This document shows positions 28,201-40,400 of a stretch of DNA of 64,000 nucleotides, piece by piece. The stretch spans positions 47,832-111,831 of the forward strand of contig NAOQ01000002.1 of NCBI GenBank assembly GCA_002751075.1. The letters run 5' to 3'. Both the position numbers and the translations under genes were made by a program. The stretch comes from Ichthyophonus hoferi (Eukaryota; Opisthokonta; Ichthyosporea; Ichthyophonida; Ichthyophonidae). The notes under the pieces are model-generated. The model saw only the letters and a list, made by a program, of their open reading frames with translations, was not told the DNA's origin and ran no database searches. How positions within the stretch are numbered: position 1 is the stretch's first letter; every line of letters begins with the position of its first letter.

Positions 28201-30941
28201 GCAGCTATTTTCCACGTGATTATATAATTGAATTCATCCTAAACCAAACGAGAAGATTATTTATGGCTATGTAATTAAAAAGCAGTTAAAAGCCTGTCAC
28301 ACAGTTATACCCTACTTCTTCAATAAAGTGCTCCTTAAACCTTTCAAGTGTGGCTAGCTGTTGGGTTTCATTAGTGCCAAACTCGGCCAGTATATTTGTG
28401 GGCCCTTCAATTACAATAATAAAATGAGCTGCAGTATAGAATGGCTTTGTTAGAATATAGGAAACAATAAGAAAATCATAATCATAAATACTATAGAAGA
28501 ATAATAATGTAGTTGAATAATGATGAGCAAAAAAGCTAAACAAGATAATATGTTTATGATATATAAAACACATCCATATTACCTATACACCTAAACGTAC
28601 AGCCTAGTATATATATCTAACGTGAAAATATAAAAAGATGGATGATAAAGTAGCAATACCTGCAAATATATGTACAACTAGACAAATATAGGACCTAGGA
28701 TCTACATATATATACATCAATACATCAATGCATATTAATATAGAAAGAGAAACAAAACCTTACTCATAAGATTTACATATGCATCCATAAAATGAACAAC
28801 CTCATCTCTATACTCTGACGTCTCTGCATTACTCCCAGTATATAAATGATTAAGAGTGCGGTTACGATCTCTAATAATTTTCAAGTCTGTATGGAAGATA
28901 TTAATCAGTGAGATAAAAGTAATAATTGTTAATATGCATATATTTCAAACTTTTGTTTTTTCCCCCTAGTCTTCCAATATATGAATAAGCCATTTGTTAT
29001 TTCAAATGAATTCTACATCATCACATAACCTCTTCATTCCATTCTTATTAAAATAGCCCTTACGCCACTATACTATAATCTGATTTTACTTAAATGATGT
29101 AATAATACTCCACACATACACAATATTTATAATATATAACTACATATTATGTAAAAAATAAAAGATATATATATATATACAAAAAGAGAATTAAACATAT
29201 TCATACCATGCTGTGGAGATTTCTGTGTGAGGTAGTCATACATAAATGTCCAGTATCTATTCCTTTCAGAAGGTAGATCAAGACTATACTTGGCTAGTAT
29301 AAGTCTTCCTTGATTTGTAGGTTCTGTAACTAGCCCCAATCCACCCTTCTTTTTCTGTATATATATATATGTGTGTGTGTTTTAAACACAGGTTTATTTT
29401 GTATACCTGTAAAATAAAAATCAACATATGTATGGACATATATGGAAAAATATATAAAATAAACAGAAATATTAAACATAAGTGACCAAAAGATACAACA
29501 AAAAGCATAGCTAACATAGCAGTAACAGAGAAAATGCCAATATAATTATGCATATATGTAAAATTAATAGGTTACTGACCTGCAGTACAGAATCATTAAC
29601 GCTACTTTTAGTGCTCTCCATATCTTGTTGAGGTACTGACTCTACTGACCAATCTGAATCTTCACCAGAATCCTCAGTCAAAGTTCTGGCTAAACCCTGC
29701 ATGTGTTTTGGTGACGATTCTGTTGCCCAAGAAAAATCATTTTCCGAGTCCTCTATATGTTCTTGAGCTGATAATTCAACTGTCCAATCTAAATTTTCAA
29801 ATACAGCTAGAGCTTTGATTAAACCCTGATTGGGCTTTGGTGCTGCTTCTGTTGCCCAATCTTCATTTGATTCTTCACCAATAATACTGGGGGACTTCCA
29901 ATTTGGCTCTGTAATAACAGTAACTGTAGTTTGATGTTTGTTATTTAGAGTTGTGCTAGAAGTATCCCTTATATGTTGTTGAGGGAGTGACTCAATTGCC
30001 CAAGTAAAGCTTTTTTCAGAATCCTTAACTATTATTTTAAATAGATCCATATCTTCTTTTGGCGTAGTCTTTCTGCTAGCCAGAATGCTGTTTTCTATAT
30101 TAATATTGTCAGGAATGGCATTGGCTACTGTGGAATTATGTCCAACAACATCACTTACCTGACTAGAGGCAACTGGTTCTACTACCAATAGATCTATTGC
30201 ATTTTTGTTAAACAGGATGTTGTTTTTCATATCATTAATGTTGACAGAAGTTGAAATTGTGAGAGTGGTATTCTGTCCAACAACATCACTTATCTGACTA
30301 GAGCCAGGTTTTACTATTAATAGATCCTTGGGCCTTTTCTCAAATAAGATGCTGTTTCCTATACCATTATTATTGGGGGAGGTTATAGTGGTGGTGGTGG
30401 AATGCCGTTCAACAGCACAAGGATTAGCTTTTAGAAGTTTGGGCACATTGGTTGATTGGATTATGGTCGCATTAGATCCAAGAATTAAGTATTCAGAAAT
30501 TGTTACCTCATTGGTGAGAGGGTTACAAGTAGTGGCAATGAAAATTTTGGAATGTGTCTCCGGTAGACTGGAAATGACTTTGATAGGCTTTGCTATACTG
30601 GGTTTGGCATTGTTGTCCTTGGAAGACTTTTTTCCATTGATAATACTCTCAAGGACTAAAGACCCAGGTAAAAAATTGTTGTAAATTATTTTCCAAGGGT
30701 AAAGTATTAATAAAATAATAATTATAAAAAGACATTGTGAAAATGTATAATGTAGGTAGTTGGTGATCCAAGGCAGGTATGGGGAGATCCAATCTAGGTT
30801 TGGGGCAATAAAATCCAGGTGTTGTGTTCTCTGAAGTTGGAGGATTACCTGAAAAGAATATTTTACAGGAGTTGAATGAGTCAGAGTGTAGAGAAGTCCA
30901 ACAGTTATAACTATACATATATAAGCAATATATTTTAACAT
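25240..30941 (-). CDS. Unrecognised 12-exon gene: membrane-anchored protein with Trp-containing repeats
   Basis: Exons, 5' to 3': 29580-30941, 29207-29354, 28764-28886, 28301-28428, 27878-28017, 27525-27606, 27055-27115, 26710-26801, 26302-26439, 25888-26002, 25562-25734, 25240-25275; phases agree, giving 865 aa. I do not recognise the family. The first exon encodes 454 aa with two hydrophobic segments (about 5-20 and 70-83). Residues 195-226 and 240-270 form a duplicated block (ILFEKRPKDLLIVKP versus ILFNKNAIDLLVVEP). An acidic Trp motif then recurs at W314, W361, W386, W405 and W431 (FTWAIES, EDWATEA, LDWTVEL, FSWATES, SDWSVES). The C-terminal half, spread over 11 short exons, looks globular and helical, with blocks such as NILAEFGTNETQQLATLERF and YVPGVECYTQVMPFLPTLLL. 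The 26439 acceptor and the last small exon are the weakest calls. Function unknown; anchoring by the N-terminal segments is inferred. Confidence 0.7.
27219..27262. repeat. A/G-rich simple repeat in an intron
   Basis: Runs of (A)nG units between the sixth and seventh exon regions of the membrane-protein gene. Simple sequence, no other feature. Confidence 0.7.
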
Positions 30942-31373
30942 CCTAACACATACTGTAAATATATTATATATATATATTAAAATAAGTTCCTGTTCAAAGT
31001 TGCTATATCTTTGTAGAAACTTTTAGTGAAATAAAAACAGAAAAGGAACAGACGAGTGCTGTTTCATAGAAATAATATATGTCAAAGTCGTAGTATAATA
31101 TGGTATGGAGTACCCCCTTTATTATAGACCTTCCTTATCTTTAATACTTGTTTCTTAACATATCTAGTTGGGGTAACTTACAAATGTTCCATTAACGAAT
31201 CAATCTATCAGGTTGAATGATATTGGGTAACTAATTAATCCTGAGCCACTTTATTTTAAGTATCTTATGATTTTAAGACTACACTGGCGATTAATCATCT
31301 CGTAACAATGATTAATTAATAATTTGTCAATCATGCCTGATGCGCTTGTTACTAAAACTTTGGTTGATCTACA

Positions 31374-31455
31374 AGTGAAATGGTATGGTAAAATTCATAC
31401 GGCCCGTAGTGTGGGATATGCTAACCAGGATAGTCATAACAGATTTCGGACAGTT
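31374..31455 (+). repeat. Dispersed repeat B, copy 1
   Basis: The segment with GTGAAATGGTATGG, CGGCCCGTAGTGTGGGA and GATTTCGGACAG is matched in reverse complement at the right window end (63915-63996), with GAAATGGTATAG, CGGCCCGTGGTGTGGGA and ACTTCGGACA. Spacing is conserved over about 80 bases. Unknown short interspersed element; no coding frame. Confidence 0.65.
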
Positions 31456-31959
31456 CCTAATAATTAGGAGTAAAGACGACCTAAAGAGTGTTGTAGAGGA
31501 ATTATATGAGTGGCAGTGTAGGCTAGCCTAACAGCTATGAATGAATATATATAATTTAGCAATAAATCCCAACATATACCAATAAATGAACAGGCTTACA
31601 CGGGATACTTACATATATGAGTGTAAATGCTGCCTGTAATTTAAGATAATAATGGCATATGGTCAGCCCAAAGCTGTAGAAGTAGTGGTAATCTGGTATG
31701 ATCTAGAGTTATTGGGATAGATTATTAAATAGCAAATAAAATAAAAGGAAACAAATATATTCTACATTATTACACCATCCATCTACAATAACAAAACTGA
31801 TGCAGAAATACTGAAATAGTAATAAAAATCCCATTTGGTATAATATATATATATTGCAATGACCATAAACCAGGGTATTAAGATTGTCTGATTACATCAA
31901 ATAAAGAGGTAGAACAAATATGTAAGAGTAAATGTGAAACAGTCACAGAATGGACAGGA

Positions 31960-32380
31960 AACAAACTTTATGAATGCAATAATAATAATCATAATAGTAA
32001 TAGTAATAGTAGAAATTATAAGAAAGAATAAAAACATAACAGTAATTGTAACAATAAGAATAATAGCTATAATAATGATATAAAAAAGCATAATAGTAAT
32101 AGTAGCCTTAATAATATTAACCATTATAAAATAATATATATATAAAATATAAAAAAATAAGGATCATAATGATAATAATAATAATAATAATAATAATAAC
32201 ATAAAAATTAGAATAATAATAATAACTACAATAATAATATAAAAAAACATAATAGTAATAGCCTTAATAATATTATAAAATAATATATATATATATATAA
32301 AATAATAAAAAATACGGATTATAATAATAAGAAGAATAATAAGTTTAATAATCATACAAATTATATTAATATTATAATAT
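31960..32380. repeat. AT-rich trinucleotide low-complexity tract
   Basis: Dense ATA/AAT/TAA repeats with interspersed AATAGT units on the plus strand, including a perfect (AAT)n block near 32170-32200. The spurious Ile/Ile/Ile-rich translations arise from it. Confidence 0.85.
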
Positions 32381-35078
32381 TAATAACCATAATAACAAAC
32401 AAGCAAGTGCTGAAGGTAATATCTAAACAAAAAATATTGCAAAAAAGGTCATAGAATACCAGTACAAACATACTCCTGCGGTACAATCCAGACCAGAAAA
32501 GCAAACGTAAATGTGAGGCAGAGCCATAGCAAATTTTCTTTTCTTCTAACCCTAGGCTCATTAATATCTAGAGGAGATGAGAGAAGAAAAGAATGAGAAT
32601 GAAAATATTCTACAATTCATTGTAGATGTAGGAATACAGAGTAAAGTTATTTGAGTTTACAGAATGGAATATATAGGAAAAGGAGGAAGGGTTATACAAA
32701 AAAGGTATATGATGGTGTGTAGACACTGTAGTGAAGGTTAAAAGAAAACATTTATGTGTGGTTAGGTATTGCAAGTTCAAGTGGGAAGCAGAATAATAAT
32801 CATTAACTTAACTTATTACCATTTGGTTCAGCAAGTGAAGTCTTTGTCAGTCTCTCTTCCAACTAATGAGCAATGTATCGGCAATTCATTTTCACTATAA
32901 TGTAGTTTTATTGTAAATAAATAGCCTTATCCATTGCCACGTTGGTTCAATTGGAATGTTTTTGATGATGCAAAAATAACCTTATATGGAATATTGAAAT
33001 ACTTGGGCCAATTATGTTACTTGCCTCCTATGGCTTAATCAATTCCAACGTGGACTTCAAATATTGTGGTTTGTTTTATATATTTTTTTCTCTATTATAA
33101 TATCGTCAAAACAAAAAAATTAAAATATATATTTGATGTTGCAACTTGACATGCTTATAACAATTAATTTTATTAAATATACATCATTTTAATGTTTTTT
33201 GTTTGCACATTCATCAAGACTAAAATGGCGGTATCTTAGTGGCCGCCTAATAGAAGGAATGGAAGCTAAAATGTTGGCGCAAAAATCTGGTAAGATAGTT
33301 CTAAAACACCGTGCCAATAAGTTAAGCTTGTAGTTAGATGGATGATATTATTGGCTATTATTTTATTGGCTCTAATACAATGCCTACAATATAATTAGTT
33401 GACAGTTAAATACATAGCTATACAATATAATAATGATAGGTAAATTATGTGTCATACGTCAATAAGTCAGCTTTCTATACTAATATACATACGTAAACCA
33501 CAACTAGCATCCTAGCATGGCTTCTTGCTTACTGTTATTTTTACATGAAGAGTAACACTAGTATAGTAGTATTAGTGTTAATACATGTTTAGATACAGCA
33601 CCGACTGACTACCACTTTGTGTATATATGGCCCTAACGTGTAAATGAAATACACATATATATATAACATATACCAATATATCTAAAAACCGGATTTAAAA
33701 TGCACAAACATTATTTTAGAGATCCACAATATGTTAAGGATTATATTATATTATATTATATTATTATGTACAATTTTATAAACACTATCTTAGTGTTTAA
33801 TTCCAATAATAGTAATATAATTTTTTATTGTATGCGAGTTTATTATTAAATGTTGCATTCTACAGATGCAAGAAGAGAATGACAGCCATATATTGATTGA
33901 TTTTGCTCTTGCTGCCTTTGAAAGAGAACTGGCTGCTCTGTGATATGCTTCTTTGATTAATAAAAATCGCACCCAAGTATATTTGTATTTTTAGATTTTT
34001 GCATGCTTTAATTTTCTTTTATATTTAATATATATATAGATTATGTATTTATATATGTTTAGACATAGTTATATTGCCCTTTAAAACAGTAATTTTAGGG
34101 AGAAGAAGGGGAGAGATGTATGAAATCAATCTGGAGGTTCCGTGAAAAATATCTTTTAACTTTTAAGATACTTAAATATATTTTACCTTTTTAATTGTAC
34201 AATATTATTGAAATATGAAACTACACAAAAAAATAAAAATGAAATGTAAAAAACTCAAGTCCATTAGAATGTGACTGTTGACGAGGAAATGGTATACTGT
34301 ATACTGAATAGGAAAGGTAAAATACTGCTATCCCAACCTTATAGAATGCATGATAAACCTTTCCTAATACAATGTGTAGCCCATGTTATACTTTATTTTA
34401 TTTGTTAATTCGCATTGCATTTGGTTTTTAGAATTGTTTTAACAAACCAAATCACACTTTCGGTTGTCATAAAGAGCTAATACGTGTTATTGAAAATAGC
34501 AGGTTCTTGGTGGCTGGTACCCATCTTAGTATATCAGGTTAGTAGTATAACATACTTTAAAAAGTTAATCGGTCTAGTTACGTATCAACTTATTTTCTGT
34601 TTTTCAACACCTAAGTGAGATTTTTTTTGAGATGCAACACAATACTTATAATATTGCTGATGGTTTACTTAGATTGAACAATTCTTTCCATGAATTCCAG
34701 GAACGTCTGCAATGTTGTTCTGAGATTATTTACTTAATCAATCAAGTTCTTACTTAATTCATAAAATTGTATTTTTTGGAATACATCTTTGAAATTATCG
34801 CAGTAGTATGGATAAACAGAAACTAATGTGGTACAGAACTAACCTGATATACTCGAGACATACATAACAAAGTTACCAAAGACACGATATTTTGAACACA
34901 TACTAGCTATTAATAAAACACTTTCTGACTTTCAAATACAAAATTCTTCCTGACTTAAAATAATCAAAGCACATAGAGATACTAAAGAATATCCTAAAGA
35001 TTATTTTTTAAGAAATTATACCATTAATTTTATAGGTTTGCTCTAGACATCAATATCAAAGTCAATAAATGGAAAAAT

Positions 35079-35621
35079 NNNNNNNNNNNNNNNNNNNNNN
35101 NNNNNNNNNNNNNNNNNNNNNNNNNNNNNNNNNNNNNNNNNNNNNNNNNNNNNNNNNNNNNNNNNNNNNNNNNNNNNNNNNNNNNNNNNNNNNNNNNNNN
35201 NNNNNNNNNNNNNNNNNNNNNNNNNNNNNNNNNNNNNNNNNNNNNNNNNNNNNNNNNNNNNNNNNNNNNNNNNNNNNNNNNNNNNNNNNNNNNNNNNNNN
35301 NNNNNNNNNNNNNNNNNNNNNNNNNNNNNNNNNNNNNNNNNNNNNNNNNNNNNNNNNNNNNNNNNNNNNNNNNNNNNNNNNNNNNNNNNNNNNNNNNNNN
35401 NNNNNNNNNNNNNNNNNNNNNNNNNNNNNNNNNNNNNNNNNNNNNNNNNNNNNNNNNNNNNNNNNNNNNNNNNNNNNNNNNNNNNNNNNNNNNNNNNNNN
35501 NNNNNNNNNNNNNNNNNNNNNNNNNNNNNNNNNNNNNNNNNNNNNNNNNNNNNNNNNNNNNNNNNNNNNNNNNNNNNNNNNNNNNNNNNNNNNNNNNNNN
35601 NNNNNNNNNNNNNNNNNNNNN
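35079..35621. other. Assembly gap (run of N)
   Basis: 543 unresolved bases, ending nine bases before the 3' end of the tRNA. Its true size and content are unknown; apparent open frames crossing it are meaningless. Confidence 0.99.
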
Positions 35622-35629
35622 AAAATGCA

Positions 35630-35701
35630 TAGCAGAGACAGGTTTCGATCCTGCGACCTCTGGGTTATGGGCCCAGCACGCTTCCACTGCGCCACTCTGC
35701 T
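35630..35701 (-). tRNA. Initiator tRNA-Met (CAT anticodon)
   Basis: The minus strand reads AGCAGAG GTGG-type A box ... ending CTCTGCT-A and folds as a 72-nt tRNA. Acceptor arms AGCAGAG and CTCTGCT pair over 7 bp, with an A1:U72 pair and discriminator A73, which are hallmarks of eukaryotic initiators. The anticodon stem has CTGGG/CCCAG (three consecutive G:C pairs) around the loop CCCATAA, so the anticodon is CAT and position 33 is C, as known from animal initiators. Internal promoter A box TGGCGCAGTGG and B box GGATCGAAACC are intact. No intron. It should deliver the first methionine at start codons. It lies beside an assembly gap, so further copies may be hidden there. Confidence 0.97.
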
Positions 35702-37410
35702 TACATAATACTTATGCACATATGGTGGTTCACGGGACATTGTGGGGGTGGATAAGCAGGCTTCACTTATTATGTAGGCGCCGATTTATTTTATTCATAG
35801 TGCTATAAAAGTGATTGATGGTCCGTAAACTTGATCTAACCAGTAAATAAAAAATTACTAAAGACTCATAACCAAAATATTCTTATTACACAGTTAATTA
35901 CCGAATTATTCTATACAAACAAGTGCCAGGTCACTGTTGCATGTATGTTCAAGTAATAATACAATTTTAGCTTTAATAATATATACTTATATACTTATAT
36001 AACCATATTTAACAATAATATTATAACTTAAAGTAACTTATGAATATATACAGAACCTTTTTATAAAATGCTGCTGGTGTGTACAGGAATTGTTTTAGAA
36101 ATAGGTTCAATTGAAAGAGACCCCTAAGAAATTTGAACGTCAAACGTTGTCAATTATAACTACATATGTAACATAGGTAAAGCAACTAGTTATAATCATC
36201 AAATTAATCAATACCGGGTTTGGAAGTATTCTATATATAAAATGCTATATTTTGAAAATACAAAAAGGTCCTGTCTAGGAAAAATTGGGGACTCTTGATT
36301 CTGTAGAGATACTTAATAAAGGCTAAACACTTTTTGCCTCAAATTCTTTGCTTGCAATAGGCACCTGCCACCATGATTATGTATGAGATAATTGCTGCAT
36401 AGGTTGAAATCAACCAATATATTGTTAGTCGCCTAATTAAATAACATTTATTAAATGCTACTATTACATCCAATTTACTTTATTTGAGATGTATTCATAA
36501 ACAATTTTGTTAGTACATAACCAATCTACAACATAAATATTAAGAAAAAAGTTACCTCAAAAAGACAGGTTAATGTATTTTAAGATATAATGGTATGTGC
36601 TTCTTTGCATTTTTCATTAAACCCTCCATCGTCTAACAACAGAATACATCTAATATAATATCGTAGGCATAAATAAATGTCCGCGGGAGTAATTTATTAT
36701 TTTATAAATGGATCATATTGTAGCCATTTAGTGTTTACACGGGATAAGATAATTTCAGGCTTAAATCTAAAATTATCACCAAATAATTACTTTCGACCCG
36801 TTGGTCAACCAATTTATTTTTAGATGGGTCATAGAATTTAAATGCATTCCTACACCACGTAGAGTTTAACATATTGTACATAAAAGATTCATAAGCTATG
36901 ATTTTTTTTTTTTAATTGATAAATTCGTCTTCATAGAACTTGTACATTGTGATTATTACACTACACAAGCAATAATGCTCCAATAAAAAGCGTGATTGAG
37001 AGAAATTATATACAACAAAAAACATTATTAATAAGGTCAACATACATGAGCTTACAATCGCATAAAACATGTATTTAACTGATAGTTGACAATCATGTTT
37101 CATTCACAATATATTAATTAATGTATCTTGAATCATTAGTAACCTTTCCAGTACTACTAAAAAAAATGCCATAAGATAATAGAACCATAAAAATTATTAT
37201 TAAGAAAATAAACCATCCAATTGACCTACTTCGCGTGAAGATACATACAATTTAGATAAATACAAAGGCAATACATAAAAATTGAAATAGAAAATATATA
37301 AAAAAGATACAACAAATATTTGAATTCAAAATAAATAACATGTTAACCAACATATTTCTTAAAAAATAAAACAATAAAAATAAATTACACTACATAAGCA
37401 GTGTGATGAT
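35702..37410. other. Intergenic region
   Basis: About 1.7 kb of AT-rich DNA between the tRNA and the 3' end of the PAM2 gene. I see no gene or recognisable repeat. It presumably includes the 3' UTR of the PAM2 gene. Confidence 0.5.
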
Positions 37411-40400
37411 TCACTGCCAACTCCCGGGTCGTTGCGATGGCAATGGACCTCTATGGTATCCCCCCATACCCCTACATATGCCATTTGGACCAGGCCCCAT
37501 TGCACGAGACATTCCACCACCATACTGATTAGACATACTCATCCGTACATTACTGTACCCGGCAGGTGGACCATAGCCATTGCCATTGGGTCCTTCGGGA
37601 GGACTTAGAGTAGGACCGTGTACAAATGAACCACCCATTCTTATCCCTCCATTACCATAGGGCTGGTTATTGCCCCCATTTTGATAGTTAAATGCATTAG
37701 ATGTGAAGTTAGGGTGTGAGAGAGGTGGGGAGGGACGGCCACTCTTAAAGGATTGTCCAGTATTGCCATAGCCTCGTCCAGGTGGCCCATTGAAATTACC
37801 ATTAGAAGAGGGTACAAACATTGCCGAGTTAGACGGGGGGGGCATTCTTGGAGAAAAGAAATTGGAAGGATCTGGATCACGCATGGAAGGGGTATCATTG
37901 CGTTCCATCATCATTCCATTCCCACCACAAATAGTACCCGGAAGAAAGCTTGTAGCCGTAGGGTTAAGCGAGAGAGACTTTCCTTGCTGGCCAACCACAG
38001 AACTAGAGCGTTCTGATGATAGTCCACCACCCATACCACTAGCATTAGGACCACCTATAGAGAATATAGTGGGCATAGATGTGCACTCTGCCCGTTTGGT
38101 ACTAGTGCCTAAGGGGGTCTGATTGGTCAATGGCACCCCTCCCATGGACCCTACGGAACTAGAATGAGAATGAGATGAGAACATGGTGCGCGGTCGACCA
38201 TTCTGATGGCCTCCATAATAGCAGGATGGACCTAGGTCAAAACTAGTGTCAAAGTTACCAGTGGGCCTAGTAAGAATAGGAGAGGAAGGCAGTGAAGAGC
38301 CTCCTTCTCTTGGTTCAAGTGCTGTTACTTTCTCCGGCACATCTAAGGAGGGGGTTGAAGTGACAGCCCCTCTGGACAAGGAAGGACCCTGTGCTACAGT
38401 GAAACTACCGGTAGTAGTTAAAGGAGTTGTGCCAGGAGGTTTAGGGAGGAGACCTAGAATGGGCTGTTTGGGATTCTTGCAGTCAGAGTCATCGCACACT
38501 TCATAACTACCATCTTCTCCATCTAACCCAATAGTATTGTGGCATTCGTCAGTCCCTTCTGCCTGTGTAATATCATTTTGATCAAAGGTAGGTGAAGAGG
38601 GAGAGGCAGCCTGCAGAAAGGCGTATATAATGAGATAGGGTGAACATGTTACATCCAAATTCACTTCTGACTGCACAACATCTAGATGCATAGATACCTC
38701 TCTTATAATTACTACGACATAGCAATACTATCAATATTATATCAAATTAAAAAGAAATATACTCCATGTAAACTATACAAGTCGAGTGAATAACGTGTTT
38801 ATATACTTAGATATACATATGCATGTATCGGAGTGATCAATATATATGAAACTGAAAACTTAGCATGAGTTGTTGCGGAACTAACAGAGATATGTACACC
38901 ATATGACATATAACCTAACCTAAATATTTTTTTCCAAACTTTATTCCACCACTATCATTTTCATTACCTCAACCAGTGTTTGAGGCATACATGTCACTGG
39001 TTCAGGGGCGGAGTGAGCCATATGCCTACCAGACCTAACTGTATTATCTACGACAACGACACTTACTTCTGTTTCTAAGTTATCAGTCGGAGCGGTCTGG
39101 GCATCATCCTCGCCTTCATTGCTTGTAGCCAGTGGGTTAGCCTCCTTCCTTGTACGCTGCAGCGGTGTCATTTTAACATCTAAACTTCTTATTGCCTAAA
39201 AAGACAAGAGAAATATAATAAGATCATGAAAAAGATATTGGGGCTAATATTATAACTATTAGAAAGTGTATTAATTAAGAAATGCAGAATAAATGACTAC
39301 GCATTTACAAAAAAGAAAAAAAAAAAGAAAAAACAAATAGAATATACAAATCTGATCATATATATTTCCATATGTGGCCCTATTGCCATACAGACATACA
39401 TGCATGAAAGGGGGTGTGTAGGTTCGTACATTCACGCAACTAGAAGGGTATTACAAATAGAGAATTCCAGGTTTTATATGAATGTGCCACAGACTTACGC
39501 AGCCATAACATTGTTGATAACATATATGTCTGAGGCAAATGATGGCATAATGAATATGAAACGAAAATACACGCACGTATACATACGTATGTATGTATGT
39601 ATATAACTACAAGTCAAAAAAACCAACACCATCCCACACCTGTTCAGTCTTCCCAGGCTCAACCGTTTTATTGCTCTCCTGCCTTTTCTCATTCAATGAT
39701 AATCTCTCTAGGCGTAAGGTGTCCTCCAATAAGAAACGAGCTTCCTCTTTAATCCTTTGCAGTTCTCGCTCCATCCTATTTACAACCGCTCCACCCTGCT
39801 CATTCCTTTTCTTCATGGAGTTAACAGCCAATAATACCTGTTCACTACGACATTCTGAGTCAATTAAATCAGCCCTAATTCTTTTATCTTCCTCTGGAAG
39901 GGAAGTTTGTCGTTTTAGAACCCCTTCCATTCGAGATTGATGCTCCTTTACAGCCATTGGGGAATACGGATCTACTGTTCTCATCCCAGACATGGTCAAT
40001 GATTTGTTAGCGGTTCGGGCTAAGGATAGGGCCCGACGGGCCACTTCATAATCATGCCTTGCCTTTTCTGTTTCTCGCTCTATACGATCCTGCCTATGTA
40101 GTAGCTCTCTGGCTCTGTCTACCACCTTCCCTACCTCCACTCCCATCTGAGATATAATACTAGCTAATCGTTCTGCATCATTAACTGTTTGTTGTAATTC
40201 AATTCGTGCGCGCTGTTGGTAGGTTTCAACCAATAACAAATCATGTTTAATAGGTTTTATATCGTCAGAATTGTGTGACGTATTGACAGGAAAGATTGTA
40301 GATAACTGGGGGTCTGTGGCAGCAAAGAAACGTGATTGGTCGGGAGGTGTGGCGTCTGGAAAATGTGGTCTATGGCTATTAAGGTTGAGGGGATTCTAAT

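Larger units (their letters stand above)
30942..35078. other. Intergenic, low-complexity DNA
   Basis: About 4.1 kb without a supported gene. The interval 31960-32380 is almost pure ATA/AAT-type simple sequence, including an uninterrupted (AAT)n run at 32170-32200. At 33740-33765 there is a (TTATA)n tract. Open frames here come from simple repeats. A copy of another dispersed repeat lies at 31374-31455. Confidence 0.6.

Noticed and set aside
31897-32561. Ile/Leu-rich open frames resembling membrane proteins
   Set aside because: They are translations of ATA/AAT simple repeats.
33240-33960. Possible two-exon small gene ending in a short Ala/Leu/Glu-rich peptide with an AATAAA signal
   Set aside because: The phases of the two candidate exons do not fit: joining them gives an immediate stop, and the second alone encodes only about 25 residues.
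35030-35740. Long open frames of 187-236 codons spanning the N run
   Set aside because: They consist almost entirely of unknown residues created by the gap; the flanking bases belong to the tRNA.
37753-38506. Plus-strand open frames of 86-110 codons opposite the PAM2 gene
   Set aside because: Shadows of the long low-complexity minus-strand exon at 37411-38610.
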